Shown piece after piece: positions 54,498 to 54,536 of a DNA stretch of 54,536 bases. The number at the start of each line of letters is the position of its first letter. Position 1 is the stretch's first letter. The translations under genes were made by a program, and so were the position numbers. Origin of the DNA: Crocinitomix sp. (GTDB lineage Bacteria; Bacteroidota; Bacteroidia; Flavobacteriales_D; Crocinitomicaceae); assembly GCA_013138735.1 (NCBI GenBank), contig WTCE01000115.1, forward strand, positions 1 to 54,536, given 5' to 3'. The notes beneath the pieces were generated by a model. That model saw only the letters and a program-made list of their open reading frames with translations, had not been told where the DNA came from and searched no databases.

Positions 54498-54536
54498 GAT
54501 TTTACGGATTTTCTATGAACTGTCTAACCACTTAGG
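54490..54536 (+). CDS. Start of an orphan RHS core fragment (runs off the window)
   Basis: From the ATG at 54490 the frame reads MREILRIF and then YELSNHLG, the same peptide as in the RHS core of the large gene (45304-45326; 21 of 23 bases identical). A TAA lies directly before this frame (54481-54483), so no long N-terminal part exists. It is therefore an RHS core that begins abruptly at YELSNHL, as expected of an orphan RHS tip. The rest lies beyond the window, so whether it carries a different toxin domain cannot be seen. Confidence 0.7.
   Translation, partial: MREILRIFYELSNHL

Overview
The window is AT-rich (roughly one third GC by eye). Several promoters carry a Bacteroidota-type -7 box (TAnnTTTG), and the gene content is typical of Bacteroidota: DUF4231, DUF2721, SpvB-like/RHS secreted giants, OmpH-like lipoproteins and ORF6N. 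I read it as a chromosomal segment from a free-living member of the Bacteroidota, probably Flavobacteriales. No rRNA, tRNA or CRISPR was seen.

Layout. (1) 1-12,200: housekeeping and accessory metabolism. It holds an OhrR/MarR regulator coupled to a DoxX membrane protein, a YhfC-type membrane protease, a DUF4231 (SLATT-like) protein, a VOC gene broken by one stop codon, and a PutP-like sodium symporter divergent from a cysteine dioxygenase plus PLP-decarboxylase pair (a likely hypotaurine route). A MORN-repeat exoprotein, DUF2721 and a large PLP enzyme of Cys/Met type follow. (2) 11,800-12,935: two decayed REP-associated transposase (RAYT) remnants with REP-like hairpins, flanking an orphan lipoprotein. 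(3) 13,383-14,880: two NarL/LuxR-type regulators whose receiver domains are degenerate in complementary ways. (4) 15,000-26,389: an unbroken run of 13 tightly packed or overlapping genes. Twelve form an apparently complete type II secretion / type IV filament machine (pseudopilins, GspF platform, prepilin peptidase, GspE ATPase, secretin, L-, M- and C-like assembly proteins, and an FN3-like lipoprotein), headed by a MORN-repeat secreted protein. No PilT retraction ATPase is present. (5) 26,759-47,484: a cargo-like operon of exported proteins: a small secreted protein, a 1153-residue DNRLRE protein, an OmpH-like lipoprotein, another lipoprotein, a 2183-residue SpvB/TcB-like protein, a LolA-like periplasmic protein and a ~2520-residue RHS protein. 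The RHS protein has a variable C-terminal tip, and candidate immunity and accessory genes follow. (6) 47,500-54,536: an accessory region with hairpin-rich non-coding DNA, an ATPase plus two tyrosine recombinases bounded by a 13-bp direct repeat, a structured non-coding segment, an ORF6N gene and, at the very edge, the start of a second RHS core sequence without its N-terminus (an orphan RHS tip).

How it may work together (inference). The paired degenerate regulators, the secretion-type filament and the RHS/DNRLRE cargo operon lie in one orientation. A motif, TTAAGTG-N4-(C/T)ACT, occurs upstream of both regulators and upstream of the cargo operon, where it is a perfect inverted repeat. This suggests a regulated machine-plus-cargo system: a T2SS-like apparatus exporting or displaying a bipartite RHS protein whose tip can be exchanged with a downstream orphan tip. 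Homology calls rest on motifs read by eye; no database search was possible.
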